Source: Hyphomicrobiales bacterium (lineage in GTDB: Bacteria > Pseudomonadota > Alphaproteobacteria > Rhizobiales > Xanthobacteraceae). From it: 48,491 nucleotides of DNA. Positions 17,313-26,453 of this stretch are shown piece after piece. The translations under genes and the position numbers were made by a program. Position 1 is the stretch's first letter, and each line of letters starts with the position of its first letter. The notes beneath the pieces are model-generated. The model saw only the letters and a list, made by a program, of their open reading frames with translations. It did no database searches and was not told where the DNA came from. The stretch is from contig PLBP01000007.1 in NCBI GenBank assembly GCA_003135415.1, positions 1 through 48,491 on the forward strand, read 5' to 3'.

Positions 17313-17816
17313 ATGCCCCGCACCGCCCTCTATGCCGGCTCCTTCGATCCCGTCACAAACGGCCACCTCGACGTGGTCAAGGGCGCCTGCCGGCTCGCCG
17401 ACAAGCTCGTGCTCGCGATCGGCGTGCATCCGGGCAAGGCGCCGCTGTTCTCCGCCGAGGAGCGACTCGCGATGCTGAAGGAAGTGTGCGGGCCGATCGC
17501 GGCCGCGGAAAAATGCACGCTTGAATGCATCACCTTTGGCGACCTCGTGGTCGAAACCGCCAAGCGCGTCGGCGCGACATTGCTCATCCGGGGCCTCCGC
17601 GATGGCACCGATCTCGACTATGAAATGCAGATGGCGGGCATGAACGGCTCGATGGCGCCCGCGATCCAGACCGTATTCCTGCCGGCCTCTCCGATGGTGC
17701 GCCCGATCACCGCCACATTGGTGCGCCAGATCGCCGCCATGGGCGGTGACATTTCCGCGTTCGTGCCGAAAGAAGTCGTGGCGCGGCTTGCCGCGAAGTT
17801 TCCGCGCAAGAAATAA
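17313..17816 (+). CDS. coaD: Phosphopantetheine adenylyltransferase
   Basis: The 167-residue product is full-length CoaD, which transfers AMP to 4'-phosphopantetheine in the penultimate step of coenzyme A synthesis. It shows the nucleotidyltransferase motif [14 protein letters not shown] with the T/HxGH-type signature, [12 protein letters not shown] in the active site and a C-terminal GGDISAFVP. Its place between gyrA and two cyclophilin genes is typical of Hyphomicrobiales. The stop is 19 bases before the next start codon. Confidence 0.96.
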   Translation: MPRTALYAGSFDPVTNGHLDVVKGACRLADKLVLAIGVHPGKAPLFSAEERLAMLKEVCGPIAAAEKCTLECITFGDLVVETAKRVGATLLIRGLRDGTDLDYEMQMAGMNGSMAPAIQTVFLPASPMVRPITATLVRQIAAMGGDISAFVPKEVVARLAAKFPRKK

Positions 17817-17835
17817 ATCCGGCAGGAGTCCCCCG

Positions 17836-18411
17836 ATGAAACGTCTCGCCGCGCTTGTCCTTCTTTCGCTTTTCGCCTTCGCGCCTCTCGCCTCCGCCCA
17901 GCTATTCGGAGAGAAGCCGAAGAGCGATCCGCAGAACACGCTGGTAGTGGAGACCACCAAGGGCCGCGTCGTGATCAAGCTCCGCAACGATCTCGCGCCC
18001 AAACATGCCGAGCGCCTGAAGCAGCTCGCGCGCGACGGCTATTACAACAACGCGCCCTTCCACCGCGTGATCCTCGGCTTCATGGCGCAGACCGGCGACG
18101 GCGAGCGCGGCGATGGCACCGGCAAGTCGCGCTATCCGGATCTCCCCGCCGAGTTCTCGACCGTGCCGTTCGTCCGCGGCGTCGTCGGCATGGCGCGGAG
18201 CCAAAGCCGGGACTCGGCGAACAGCCAGTTCTTCATCATGTACGACAACACGTCGAGCCTGAACGGCCAGTACACGGTCGTCGGCGAGGTTCTCTCCGGC
18301 ATGGAAGCGATCGACGACCTGACCAAGGGTCCGAGCTCGCTCAATGGCCGCGTCACCAATCCCGATCGCATCATCACCGTGCGCGTCGCCGCCGACATCA
18401 AGCAGCAATAG
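17836..18411 (+). CDS. Exported cyclophilin-type peptidyl-prolyl isomerase
   Basis: The 191-residue product starts with a Sec signal peptide (LAALVLLSLFAFAPLASAQ). A cyclophilin domain follows, with FHRVILGFMAQTGD, the active-site pattern SQFFIMY and VVGEVLSGM. It catalyses cis-trans isomerisation of proline bonds in the periplasm. CAGGAG precedes the ATG at 17836. The cytoplasmic paralogue follows after 8 bases, so the pair forms an operon with coaD. Confidence 0.93.
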   Translation: MKRLAALVLLSLFAFAPLASAQLFGEKPKSDPQNTLVVETTKGRVVIKLRNDLAPKHAERLKQLARDGYYNNAPFHRVILGFMAQTGDGERGDGTGKSRYPDLPAEFSTVPFVRGVVGMARSQSRDSANSQFFIMYDNTSSLNGQYTVVGEVLSGMEAIDDLTKGPSSLNGRVTNPDRIITVRVAADIKQQ

Positions 18412-18419
18412 GAGTAATC

Positions 18420-18881
18420 ATGGCCGATCCCGAAAACACGCTGATTTTGGAGACCACCAAGGGTGCGGTCACGATCGAAATGAAGCCCGCGCAGGCGCCG
18501 AACCATGTCGCGCGCATCAAGGAGCTGGTGCGCAAGGGCTTCTACAACGGCGTTCCGTTTCATCGCGTCATCGACGGCTTCATGGCGCAGACCGGCTGCC
18601 CGCGCGGCGACGGCACCGGCGGCTCCGGGCAGAAGCTGAAGGCCGAGTTCAACGCGACCAAACACGGCCGCGGCACGGTATCGATGGCGCGCGCGGCGAG
18701 CCCCGATTCCGGCGACAGCCAGTTCTTCATTTGCTTCAACGAGGCGCCCTGGCTTGACCGGCAATATACCGCCTGGGGCGAGGTCACGTCCGGCATGGAC
18801 AATGTCGACAAGATCAAGCGCGGCGAACCGGTGAGCGAGCCCGACAAGATCGTGAAGGCGAAGATCGCGGCGGACGCTTAG
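18420..18881 (+). CDS. ppiB: Cytoplasmic cyclophilin-type peptidyl-prolyl isomerase
   Basis: The 153-residue product lacks a signal peptide and is a minimal cyclophilin: FHRVIDGFMAQTGCPRGDGTG, SMARAASPDSGDSQFFICF and AWGEVTSGMDNVDKI. The catalytic arginine is in FHRVI. It is clearly a paralogue of the exported isomerase directly upstream, and the two arose by duplication with different cellular addresses. A strong palindrome follows 21 bases after the stop. Confidence 0.94.
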   Translation: MADPENTLILETTKGAVTIEMKPAQAPNHVARIKELVRKGFYNGVPFHRVIDGFMAQTGCPRGDGTGGSGQKLKAEFNATKHGRGTVSMARAASPDSGDSQFFICFNEAPWLDRQYTAWGEVTSGMDNVDKIKRGEPVSEPDKIVKAKIAADA

Positions 18882-18902
18882 ATCAAGGTCATTGCTTTCG
18901 TC

Positions 18903-18931
18903 GTCATGGCCGGGTCAAGCCCGGCCATGAC
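18903..18931. terminator. Perfect 12-bp palindrome after ppiB
   Basis: GTCATGGCCGGG (18903-18914) and CCCGGCCATGAC (18920-18931) form a perfect 12-bp stem with a 5-base loop between the convergent ppiB and PsiF-like genes. Its core word also appears after gyrA, so it belongs to a dispersed family that may serve as a two-way terminator. There is no clear T run. Confidence 0.55.
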
Positions 18932-18947
18932 ACTGTGTATTTCGGCC

Positions 18948-19187
18948 TCACTTGGCCGCCATGCATTCATGCACGAATTTCCGGCGCCCGAGCCAGCCGA
19001 GCTTGTTTTCTTTTGCTTGTTTTCTGCACTCGGCACGTTTCTCGGCATGTTCCGCGACCGCCTTCTCCTTGGCCATTATTTGTTGTGGCGTTAGAGAAGA
19101 GGAGAACGGCTGTTCCTCGGCGAGAACCCGGCCAGCAGCCAAGCCAACGATAAGAATGAGCAGGAGAAAATATCCAATCCGCAACAT
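18948..19187 (-). CDS. Small exported PsiF-like protein
   Basis: From the ATG at 19187 (AAGAGG six bases upstream) the minus strand encodes about 79 residues: a signal peptide or anchor (LRIGYFLLLILIVGLAAGRVLA) and a charged mature part. The end, CRKQAKENKLGWLGRRKFVHEC, resembles one PsiF repeat, the phosphate-starvation-inducible family with paired cysteines. Longer upstream starts (19202, 19253) lack a ribosome site and would mask the signal peptide. Function unknown; family assignment is by motif only. Confidence 0.62.
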   Translation of the reverse strand: MLRIGYFLLLILIVGLAAGRVLAEEQPFSSSLTPQQIMAKEKAVAEHAEKRAECRKQAKENKLGWLGRRKFVHECMAAK

Positions 19188-19253
19188 GCCGCGCCTCTTC
19201 ATCAGTTTGCCACATGACGCTTCTGGATCAGTTTCACTACGGAAATATGACAA

Positions 19254-20336
19254 TTGCGCACCGATCTCTTCGACTATGAGCTACCGCCCGAGCGGATTGC
19301 GCTCCGCCCCGCTAGTCCGCGCGACGCCGCGCGTCTCCTCGTGGTGCGGCCCGGTGTCGCGCCGGAGTTGAAGGATCGGTCAATTGGAGACTTGCCAGCG
19401 TTGTTGCAGCCGGGCGACGCGCTCGTGGTCAATGACAGCAAGGTGATTCCGGCGCGCTTGATCGGCGAGCGCGTGCGCGGCGCGGCACGGGCAAAGATCG
19501 AAACGACCTTGATCCGCCGCGAGGGCGCCGAGCGCTGGCGCGCGCTCGCGAAGCCTCTAAAGCGGTTTAAGCCCGGCGACCGCATCCGTTTCGGCCACGA
19601 GAGCCGCGTGTGCCTCCTCGGTGCGCTTGATGCCACGGTTGAGGAGATCGGCGAGGGCGAAGTGCTGCTCCTCTTCGATTTTCATGGCCCCGTACTCGAG
19701 GAAGCGATCGAGGCGCTCGGCCACGTGCCGCTGCCGCCCTATATCGCCGCGCGGCGCGAGGATGACGAGCGGGACCGCATCGATTACCAGACCATTTTCG
19801 CCAAGCACCAAGGCTCGGTCGCGGCGCCCACCGCCGGATTGCATTTCACCAACGAGTTGCTTGCCGCGCTCGATGCGCGCGGCATCGCGCTCCATCGCGT
19901 GACATTGCATGTCGGCACCGGCACGTTCTTGCCGGTGAAAGCCGAGGACACTGCAGCTCATCGCATGCACGCCGAGAGGGGAGAGGTTTCCGCCGCCACT
20001 GCCAACGCGCTCAACGCGGCGCGCGCGGCCGGCGGACGGATTGTCGCTTCCGGCACCACGGCGCTGCGTCTCCTGGAGAGTGCCGCGGGCGAAGACGGAA
20101 AGCTGCAGGCGTTTTCAGGCGAGACTTCGATCTTCATTACGCCGGGCTACCGTTTTCGCGCCGCCGATCTGTTGATGACCAATTTTCACTTGCCGCGTTC
20201 GACCCTGTTCATGCTGGTCGCTGCCTTCTCCGGTCTCGATCGCATGCAGCGCGCCTATCGGCACGCGATTGAGCACGGCTATCGCTTTTATTCGTATGGC
20301 GATGCATGTCTCCTCTATCCGGAGACGAATCCTTGA
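19254..20336 (+). CDS. queA: S-adenosylmethionine:tRNA ribosyltransferase-isomerase
   Basis: The 360-residue product is QueA, which moves the ribosyl group of SAM onto preQ1 in tRNA to form epoxyqueuosine. Family segments seen are [54 protein letters not shown] and [17 protein letters not shown] at 19254 is the start: an in-frame stop lies two codons earlier and the usual N-terminus MRTDLFDY begins exactly there. Its stop overlaps the tgt start (TTGA at 20333), so the queuosine genes are translationally coupled. Confidence 0.96.
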   Translation: MRTDLFDYELPPERIALRPASPRDAARLLVVRPGVAPELKDRSIGDLPALLQPGDALVVNDSKVIPARLIGERVRGAARAKIETTLIRREGAERWRALAKPLKRFKPGDRIRFGHESRVCLLGALDATVEEIGEGEVLLLFDFHGPVLEEAIEALGHVPLPPYIAARREDDERDRIDYQTIFAKHQGSVAAPTAGLHFTNELLAALDARGIALHRVTLHVGTGTFLPVKAEDTAAHRMHAERGEVSAATANALNAARAAGGRIVASGTTALRLLESAAGEDGKLQAFSGETSIFITPGYRFRAADLLMTNFHLPRSTLFMLVAAFSGLDRMQRAYRHAIEHGYRFYSYGDACLLYPETNP

Positions 20337-21457
20337 TCCCGCAATTCCTGTTTTCGGTGCTTGCGACCGATGGCGCCGCGCGGCGCGGCGAAATCGTGAC
20401 CCCGCACGGCGCGATCCGTACGCCCGCCTTCATGCCGGTCGGCACCGCCGCGACCGTGAAGGCGATGTTCCTCGACGACGTTTGCGCGGCCGGCAGCGAT
20501 ATCGTGCTCGCCAACACCTATCACCTGATGCTGCGCCCCGGCGCCGAGCGCATCGCACGGCTCGGCGGCCTGCATCAATTCATGCGCTGGCCGCATCCGA
20601 TCCTCACCGATTCCGGCGGCTATCAGGTGATGTCGCTGGCAGCATTGCGGAAGGTGAGCGAACAGGGCGTCACCTTCCGCTCGCATCTCGACGGCACCAT
20701 GTGCGAGCTTACGCCCGAGCGCGCTGTCGAAATTCAGAATCTCCTCGGCGCCGACATCTCGATGCAACTCGATGAGTGCGTAAAACTGCCCGCACCCGGG
20801 GTGGAAGTTGAGCGCGCGATGCGCCTGTCGTTGCGCTGGGCCGAGCGCTCGAAGCGCGCCTTTGAAGGTGCGCTGCCCGGCCGCGCCTTGTTCGGCATCG
20901 TGCAGGGTGGGGTGACGCCGAAGCTGCGCGGCGAATCCGCGCGCGCGCTCGTCGAGATCGGCTTTCACGGCTATGCCATCGGCGGCCTCGCGGTGGGTGA
21001 GCCGCAGGACGTGATGCTCGCGACCGTCGAAGAAACCATGATCGAGCTTCCCGCGGAGAGGCCGCGCTATCTGATGGGCGTGGGCCAACCCGATGACATC
21101 CTCGCCGCGGTCGCGCGCGGCATCGACACGTTCGATTGCGTTCTGCCGACGCGCGCGGGCCGCCACGCGCTCGCCTATACGCGAAACGGCAAGGTCAATA
21201 TTCGCAACGCACGCCACGCCGACGACCCGCGCCCGCTCGACCAAGCGAGCTCCTGTCCCGCCGCGCGCGATTACTCGCGTGCCTATCTCCATCACCTCGC
21301 CAAGGCGAACGAGATGCTGGGCGCGATGCTGCTCACCTGGGCGAATGTTGCTTATTATCAGGAGCTGATGAGTGGTATCCGCGAGGCGATCGCCGCCCGC
21401 CGCTTCACCGATTTCGCCGCCGAGACCCGTGCCCGTTGGACCCAGGAACCGCGATGA
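20333..21457 (+). CDS. tgt: tRNA-guanine transglycosylase
   Basis: The 374-residue product exchanges guanine 34 of GUN tRNAs for preQ1. Catalytic aspartates appear in [12 protein letters not shown] and in FDCVLPT. Start TTG 20333 overlaps the queA stop and has GGAG eight bases before it. The zinc site is unusual: the common C-x-C-x-x-C before [10 protein letters not shown] reads [17 protein letters not shown], leaving only Cys308 and the histidine. I recall similar losses in other Rhizobiales Tgt proteins but could not check. The end overlaps the next gene (ATGA at 21454). Confidence 0.95.
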   Translation: MIPQFLFSVLATDGAARRGEIVTPHGAIRTPAFMPVGTAATVKAMFLDDVCAAGSDIVLANTYHLMLRPGAERIARLGGLHQFMRWPHPILTDSGGYQVMSLAALRKVSEQGVTFRSHLDGTMCELTPERAVEIQNLLGADISMQLDECVKLPAPGVEVERAMRLSLRWAERSKRAFEGALPGRALFGIVQGGVTPKLRGESARALVEIGFHGYAIGGLAVGEPQDVMLATVEETMIELPAERPRYLMGVGQPDDILAAVARGIDTFDCVLPTRAGRHALAYTRNGKVNIRNARHADDPRPLDQASSCPAARDYSRAYLHHLAKANEMLGAMLLTWANVAYYQELMSGIREAIAARRFTDFAAETRARWTQEPR

Positions 21458-22611
21458 CCCAACCCATGCTTTTCACACCGATTACGCTCCGCGATCTCAC
21501 GCTCAAGAACCGCATCGTGGTCTCGCCCATGTGCCAGTATTCGGCCGAGAACGGTTTCGTCACCGATTGGCATTTCGTGCATCTCGGCAAGTTCGCGCAA
21601 GGCGGTGCCGGCGCCGTGTTCGTCGAGGCGAGTGCGGTCGAGCCGCACGGCCGCATCACCTATGGCGATGCCGGTATCTGGTCGGATGCCCATGTCGCGC
21701 CGCTGAAGCGCATCGCGACTTTCGTCAAGAGCCAGGGCGCGGCGCCGGCGATGCAGCTCGCACATGCCGGTCGCAAGGCGAGCATGCAGCGGCCCTGGCA
21801 CGGCAACGGGCCGCTCGACGATAGCGATCAAAAACGCGGCGAGACGCCCTGGTCGATCGTGGCGCCGAGCGCGATTCCGATGGACGAAGGCTGGCTTACG
21901 CCAAGCGCGCTTTCGACCGATGATCTTACGAAGCTTCGCGAAGCTTGGCGGCTTGCGGTAGCGCGCACGATCGAGGCCGGCTTCGAGATGCTCGAAATTC
22001 ACAGCGCACACGGTTATCTATTGCATGAGTTTCTTTCGCCGCTCACCAACAAGCGCAACGACGCCTACGGCGGCGACCGCGCCGGCCGCATGCGTTTTCC
22101 GCTTGAGGTGATCGAAACCGTCCGCTCCGTCTGGCCGATGAGCAAACCTTTGTTCGTGCGCATCTCCTCGGTAGACGGCCTCGACGGCGGCTGGGACCTC
22201 GATGATTCCGTCGCCTATGCGCGCGAGTTGAAGGCACGCGGCGTCGACGTGATCGATTGCTCCTCGGGCGGGCTGATCGGCTCGGCCACCGCCGCGCGAA
22301 TTCCGCGCGGGCTCGGCTTCCAGGTGCCCTTCGCCGAAAAAATTCGCAAGGAAGCCGGGATTGCGACCATGTCCGTGGGCCTGATTGTCGAGCCGCAACA
22401 GGCGGAGGCGGTGTTGGAACGGGGCCACGCTGATCTCGTCGCTATCGGCCGCGAAGCCTTGTTCGATCCGAACTGGCCGCTGCATGCGCGTTACGCGCTG
22501 GCGGGTTCCTCCGACGAGGCCTTCGTCGATTGGCCGGAGCAATATGGCTGGTGGCTCACGCGGCGTGAGCCGGGCCTGCGCGCCGCGCGCGAGGCGGCAA
22601 AGAAAGCGTGA
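21454..22611 (+). CDS. Old yellow enzyme-family NADH:flavin oxidoreductase (YqjM-like)
   Basis: The 385-residue TIM-barrel flavoprotein has the YqjM-type features [11 protein letters not shown] (with the redox-tuning cysteine), [10 protein letters not shown], the substrate-binding histidines in [14 protein letters not shown], and SVGLI for phosphate binding of FMN. Such enzymes reduce activated C=C bonds of enones with NAD(P)H. Physiological substrate unknown. Start ATG 21454 overlaps the tgt stop, and its own stop overlaps the next start, so four genes (queA-tgt-OYE-SH3) form one coupled operon. Confidence 0.92.
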   Translation: MTQPMLFTPITLRDLTLKNRIVVSPMCQYSAENGFVTDWHFVHLGKFAQGGAGAVFVEASAVEPHGRITYGDAGIWSDAHVAPLKRIATFVKSQGAAPAMQLAHAGRKASMQRPWHGNGPLDDSDQKRGETPWSIVAPSAIPMDEGWLTPSALSTDDLTKLREAWRLAVARTIEAGFEMLEIHSAHGYLLHEFLSPLTNKRNDAYGGDRAGRMRFPLEVIETVRSVWPMSKPLFVRISSVDGLDGGWDLDDSVAYARELKARGVDVIDCSSGGLIGSATAARIPRGLGFQVPFAEKIRKEAGIATMSVGLIVEPQQAEAVLERGHADLVAIGREALFDPNWPLHARYALAGSSDEAFVDWPEQYGWWLTRREPGLRAAREAAKKA

Positions 22612-22961
22612 AGCGGATGCGGCTTTTGCCTTGCATCGCTCTCGTGGCCGCAATCTTCATGGCTTCGGAGCCGCGCGCTGCCGCCGATGGTGGGCCGGAT
22701 TATTGGGCTGTGACCGGAATCGACGTGGGCTTCGTACTCGACATTTTCGCCGAGCCTTCGACCGATTCACCCAAGCTCGGCGCGATTCCTTCGGACGGCA
22801 GGAGATTGGAAAATCTCGGCTGCATCCACGAGCCGACCTACCAGGAATGGCTTGCTATGAGCGAAGAAGAGCGCCTGCAAGCGGCAGAGCGGCGCTGGTG
22901 CCGCATCCGCTATCAAGGCGCCACAGGTTGGGTGCGCGGTAAATTCCTGAAGGAAGGTTGA
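22608..22961 (+). CDS. Exported SH3-domain protein
   Basis: GTG at 22608 overlaps the preceding stop. The 117-residue product has a signal peptide (MRLLPCIALVAAIFMASEPRA) and one bacterial SH3 domain: a start like VGFVLDIFAEPSTDSPKLGAIP and the end WCRIRYQGATGWVRGKFL. Such domains bind peptidoglycan or proteins in the periplasm. The two cysteines of the domain may form a disulfide. Last gene of the queA operon; no link to queuosine is apparent. Confidence 0.8.
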   Translation: MKRMRLLPCIALVAAIFMASEPRAAADGGPDYWAVTGIDVGFVLDIFAEPSTDSPKLGAIPSDGRRLENLGCIHEPTYQEWLAMSEEERLQAAERRWCRIRYQGATGWVRGKFLKEG

Positions 22962-22964
22962 GCC

Positions 22965-23510
22965 TTACGCGCCGATGTCGGAGCGGATGTGGCTCATCCG
23001 GGCAAGCAATTCGATGAGTTTGCTCGCCTCCTGCAGCGGCGTTTCGCTGGCGCCGTAGAGGTGCAGGTCCGGCGCCTCCGGCCTTTCGTAGGGCGCGCCG
23101 ATGCCGGTGAAATTGTCGAGCTTACAGTCGCGCGCGCGTCGATAGAGTCCCTTCGGATCGCGCTCCGCGCAAATATCGAGCGGCGTATCGACGAACACTT
23201 CGTAGAACGGAATCCCCGCCGCGGTCACGCGCGCCGCCGCGCGGTCGCGTGCGAAGGGCGAGATCGCGGCAACGATCACGACGAGGCCGGCATCGGCGAG
23301 GATGCGGGCGACTTCGGCAATGCGCCGAATGTTTTCCGTGCGCTCGGCGGCCGAGAAGCCGAGGTCGCGGTTGAGACCGTGACGGACATTATCGCCGTCA
23401 AGCACATAGGCGTGGTGGATCGTTGTCTTGGCAGCTTCGTGATCGCGCTCAGAGCTAACCCACGCAAAACTTACACGGGGTTCCTCGATGAGGTTTCTGA
23501 ACTCGTTCAC
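22965..23510 (-). pseudogene. cysC: Adenylylsulfate (APS) kinase remnant lacking the P-loop
   Basis: From about residue 33 the product matches CysC well: HAYVLDGDNVRHGLNRDLGF, then ENIRRIAEVA, an ISPF motif, FYEVFVDTPL and DNFTGIGAPYERP. CysC phosphorylates APS to PAPS, the donor for sulfotransferases. The first 32 residues bear no similarity to the family, and the ATP-binding P-loop (GxSGxGKS/T) that should lie about 30 residues before HAYVLDGD is absent in all frames upstream. The gene has therefore lost its 5' quarter and cannot be a working kinase. Its start region overlaps by 23 bases the divergent sulfotransferase remnant, so the two probably decayed together. Confidence 0.78.
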
Positions 23511-24364
23511 GCGCGACGTATGGCGATGTAAAAAATATCCCCTGCTGCAGAAACTTCAACAATACGACCGGATTCGCCGTTACAAACGGGAAATTCGAAC
23601 CCTTCGTAAAAGTACTGACATCTTCATCATCTCCTACCCAAAGGCAGGTCGGACGTGGCACCGTTTCTTGCTCGGCAATTACATTACCAGAACCTTGAAA
23701 TTGCCGATTACGAAAGCGCAGAAAACGGCAAAGCTCACGAACCACGTGGCCGGCGGGCTCACGCGTTACAATCATAACGCGGCAAACTGCATCGATGCGA
23801 TTCCGCCGCAACATCCGATCGTGGCGACGCCGGAGCTATGGGCCGGGCGGAAGGTCATCTTTATCGCGCGCGATCCAAGGGACATCATCGCCTCTTGCTG
23901 GTTTCACTCCCATTTTCGCGAAAAGAGCTACTGCGGCACGATCCAGGAATTTATCCGCTCCCCCATAGCGGCATCGAGAAGATTCTGGTCGCGCATAACC
24001 GGTGGTGGACTAACCGCCATCTCGCTTCCAAATTCATGATCATCTCCTACGAGAAGATGTCCAAGGATATCGCTGGAGTGCTGCGCGATACCTTTCGGTT
24101 CAGCGGCAATTGGCCGATCGACGATATGCGTATTTTAAAATCCGTGAGGCGGCGAGTTTTGAAAATATGCGCACCATAGAAGACGAAGGGACTATCCAGC
24201 ATCATAGTTTGAGGTTGTCCTCGCCCGATTCGCGCGCCCGCAAGATTCGCGAGGGCAAGGTGGGCGGATTTCGAAATCATTTAAGCGATCAAGATATCGC
24301 CTATGTCGAACGTTGCATCGAGCGGATCGGAGATCCGTTCGCGGACTACTACAAATCGGGATGA
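23488..24364 (+). pseudogene. PAPS-dependent sulfotransferase with two frame breaks
   Basis: Three overlapping frames together give one sulfotransferase of about 290 residues. The first (from 23488) has the PAPS-binding loop SYPKAGRTWHRFLLG and the 3'-phosphate motif KVIFIARDPRDIIASCW. The second continues as HSGIEKILVAHNRWW and KFMIISYEKMSKD. The third, from about 24140, gives REAASFENMRTIED and GKVGGFRNHLSDQD. The breaks lie at C5 (23960-23964) and A4 (24137-24140); adding one base at each restores the whole protein. The region is visibly less GC-rich than its neighbours. It lies beside the cysC remnant, so PAPS supply and use were probably acquired together. Confidence 0.8.
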
Positions 24365-24398
24365 TTTTTTCGTCGAGCTCGAAGCGAAACTGTTTTCT

Positions 24399-25463
24399 CT
24401 AGATTGCCTCCGCCACGGCCTTGCCGAGATCCTGCGTCGAGGCCTGTCCGCCGATATCGGGCGTGCGCGGGCCTTCGCCCAGCACCTTTTCGATCGCGCG
24501 CACTACGGCATTCGCCGCATCCGAATGGCCGAGATGATCGAGCATCAGCGCGCCCGACCAGATCTGGCCGATGGGATTGGCGATATTCTTGCCGTAGATG
24601 TCGGGCGCCGAGCCGTGCACCGGCTCGAACATCGACGGAAATTTTCGCTCCGGATTGAGATTTGACGAGGGTGCGATCCCGATCGTGCCGGTGCAGGCGG
24701 GGCCGAGGTCCGAGAGGATGTCGCCGAACAGGTTCGAGCCCACCACCACGTCAAACCAGTCCGGATGCAGCACGAAATGCGCGGTCAAAATGTCGATGTG
24801 GAACTGGTCGATACGAATATCCGGATAGTTTTTCGCCATCGCGTGAAAGCGCTCGTCCCAATAAGGCATGGTGATCGAAATGCCGTTCGATTTCGTCGCC
24901 GAGGTTACGTGTTTCTTCGGCCGCTTGCGCCCGATCTCGAAGGCGTATTTCAGGATGCGGTCGGTGCCGGTGCGCGTGAAGATCGTTTGCTGGATCGCCA
25001 TCTCGCGATCGCTGCCGTCGTAAATCCTCCCGCCGATCGAGGAATATTCGCCCTCGGTATTCTCGCGCACCACGATGAAATCGATATCGCCAATCTTGCG
25101 CCCCGAAAGCGGCGAGCGGATGCCGGGCATCAGCCGAACCGGCCGGACATTGGCGTATTGGTCGAACTCGCGGCGGATCGGAATCAGGAGTCCCCAGAGC
25201 GAGACGTGATCGGGTATCCCAGGAAATCCCACCGCGCCGAGAAAAATCGCGTCGTGTCCGCGGATTTGCGCAAGCCCGTCATCGGGCATCATGCGGCCGT
25301 GCTCGGCGTAATATCCGCAGCTCCAGGGATAATGATCCCACTTGAACGCGACGCCGAATTTGCGCCCGGCGGCCTCCAATACCCGCAGCCCTTCCGGCAC
25401 CACTTCCTTGCCAATGCCGTCGCCGGGGATCACCGCGATCCGGTGGGTTTTCAAGGGTGCCAT
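24399..25463 (-). CDS. Tartrate dehydrogenase-like member of the isocitrate/isopropylmalate dehydrogenase family
   Basis: The 354-residue product begins with IAVIPGDGIGKEVVPEGLRVL and carries the family arginines (RREFDQYANVRPVRL), ENTEGEYSSIGG, the catalytic K in SATKSNGIS, DILTAHFVLHPDWFDVVV and HGSAPDIYGKNIANP. Segments such as CGYYAEHGRMMP and GIPDHVSLWGLL point to tartrate dehydrogenase/decarboxylase (TtuC/YeaU type), which oxidises tartrate or D-malate with NAD and Mn2+. No frame damage is seen, unlike the genes on both sides. Confidence 0.9.
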   Translation of the reverse strand: MAPLKTHRIAVIPGDGIGKEVVPEGLRVLEAAGRKFGVAFKWDHYPWSCGYYAEHGRMMPDDGLAQIRGHDAIFLGAVGFPGIPDHVSLWGLLIPIRREFDQYANVRPVRLMPGIRSPLSGRKIGDIDFIVVRENTEGEYSSIGGRIYDGSDREMAIQQTIFTRTGTDRILKYAFEIGRKRPKKHVTSATKSNGISITMPYWDERFHAMAKNYPDIRIDQFHIDILTAHFVLHPDWFDVVVGSNLFGDILSDLGPACTGTIGIAPSSNLNPERKFPSMFEPVHGSAPDIYGKNIANPIGQIWSGALMLDHLGHSDAANAVVRAIEKVLGEGPRTPDIGGQASTQDLGKAVAEAI

Positions 25464-25627
25464 CGAACCTTGCCGCTTTCTAAAATACCGGCCACGGTAA
25501 AATCTCGCAGCCGTCGCTTTCTTATCTTGCCGCGGAACGCTTGTATATTGGCGTTCGCCGCGGTTGGTCGACTCTAAATGCTCGCGTGATATAAGCGCCC
25601 CGGTTTTGGGGAGCAGCGCGCATCAAG

Positions 25628-26192
25628 ATGCGGTGGTTCAAGAAGAAGAGCAAAACGCCCGAAGGCGCCCGTAAATTCTGGCCGCGGGAAAGCGAGCCGG
25701 GACACCTGCGGACGTTTTACGAGTTCGATGCGTCATTTCACCGCCGCTATGACGCCGCCGTGGCGGCGACGGGGGCATTCGGCGACCCTCCTCTTCGACG
25801 CATGCGTTTCTTCGCGCTTGAGCGCGCGGTGCGGCAAGTGCGTTACGTGCCGGGCGATGCTTGCGAGGTCGGCTGTTTTCGCGGGCTCTCCGCCTACCGA
25901 GTTCGACTCTTTCGAATTTCACAAGGGCTGGATTCCAGCCCCTTTCAAGAAAATCGAAAACGCGCGCTTCTGCTACACGCATATCGATGTCGACCTTGCC
26001 GAGCCCACGCGAGACTCGATCGAATTTCTCTGGCCGCGGCTCAATCCGGGTGGCGTCATGGTGCTCGATGACTATGGCGGGATGGGCTATCCGGGCGCGA
26101 AGCGCGCGATCGACGCATTCTTCGAGGGGCGCAGCGACGCCTTCTTCATCGAGCAGCCCGCCGGAGGCGGGATCGTCGTCAAGCTCGCCTGA
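25628..26192 (+). pseudogene. TylF-like O-methyltransferase remnant with internal deletion
   Basis: The first frame (from 25628) gives a plausible N-terminus and SAM motif I, ACEVGCFRGLSAY. The second frame gives FHKGWIPAPFKKI, CYTHIDVDLAEPTRDSIEF, PRLNPGGVMVLDDYG and a clear end at 26192. Both belong to one macrocin O-methyltransferase (TylF/MycF)-type enzyme. About 60 residues that normally link motif I to the HKGW segment are missing, and the frame changes at the junction near 25900. A simple one-base fix does not restore it, so this is a true deletion. Such enzymes methylate sugars in polysaccharides or antibiotics. Confidence 0.75.
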
Positions 26193-26260
26193 TGCGCGCC
26201 GAAGCGTCTTCCGGCTACCAAGGCCAACTGAGTTCGGCGAGCGCGGTGCTTGAAGCGAGT

Positions 26261-26335
26261 TGGCGAGCCCGGATGGGATCGAACCATCGACCTACTGATT
26301 AAAAGTCAGCCGCTCTACCACTGAGCTACGGGCTC
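26261..26335 (-). tRNA. tRNA-Lys (anticodon TTT)
   Basis: The minus strand folds as a complete tRNA: acceptor arm GAGCCCG/CGGGCTC, D arm with GTAGCTCAGT, anticodon arm CTGA-CTTTTAA-TCAG with TTT, and T arm with GGTTCGATCC. The CCA end is encoded at 26263-26261. Its 3' end faces the decayed accessory genes at 22965-26192, a common arrangement when a tRNA served as an integration site; no second copy of its 3' end was found by eye. Confidence 0.96.
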
Positions 26336-26453
26336 TCGCGGGGAAGACGTACGGAGGGCGCAGCCTTGCGTCAATAGTAGGCAAGCAAGGCCTTTCCGTT
26401 TGCCGGCGGGCCGCGATAAGCTGCCGCGGAGTGTGCGTCTTTGGAGTCGATCA

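Noticed and set aside
25535-25556. GAACGC-N10-GCGTTC inverted repeat before the TylF-like remnant
   Set aside because: It superficially resembles a LexA site, but the alphaproteobacterial box is a direct repeat with 7 bases between. The gene behind it is broken and not a repair gene.
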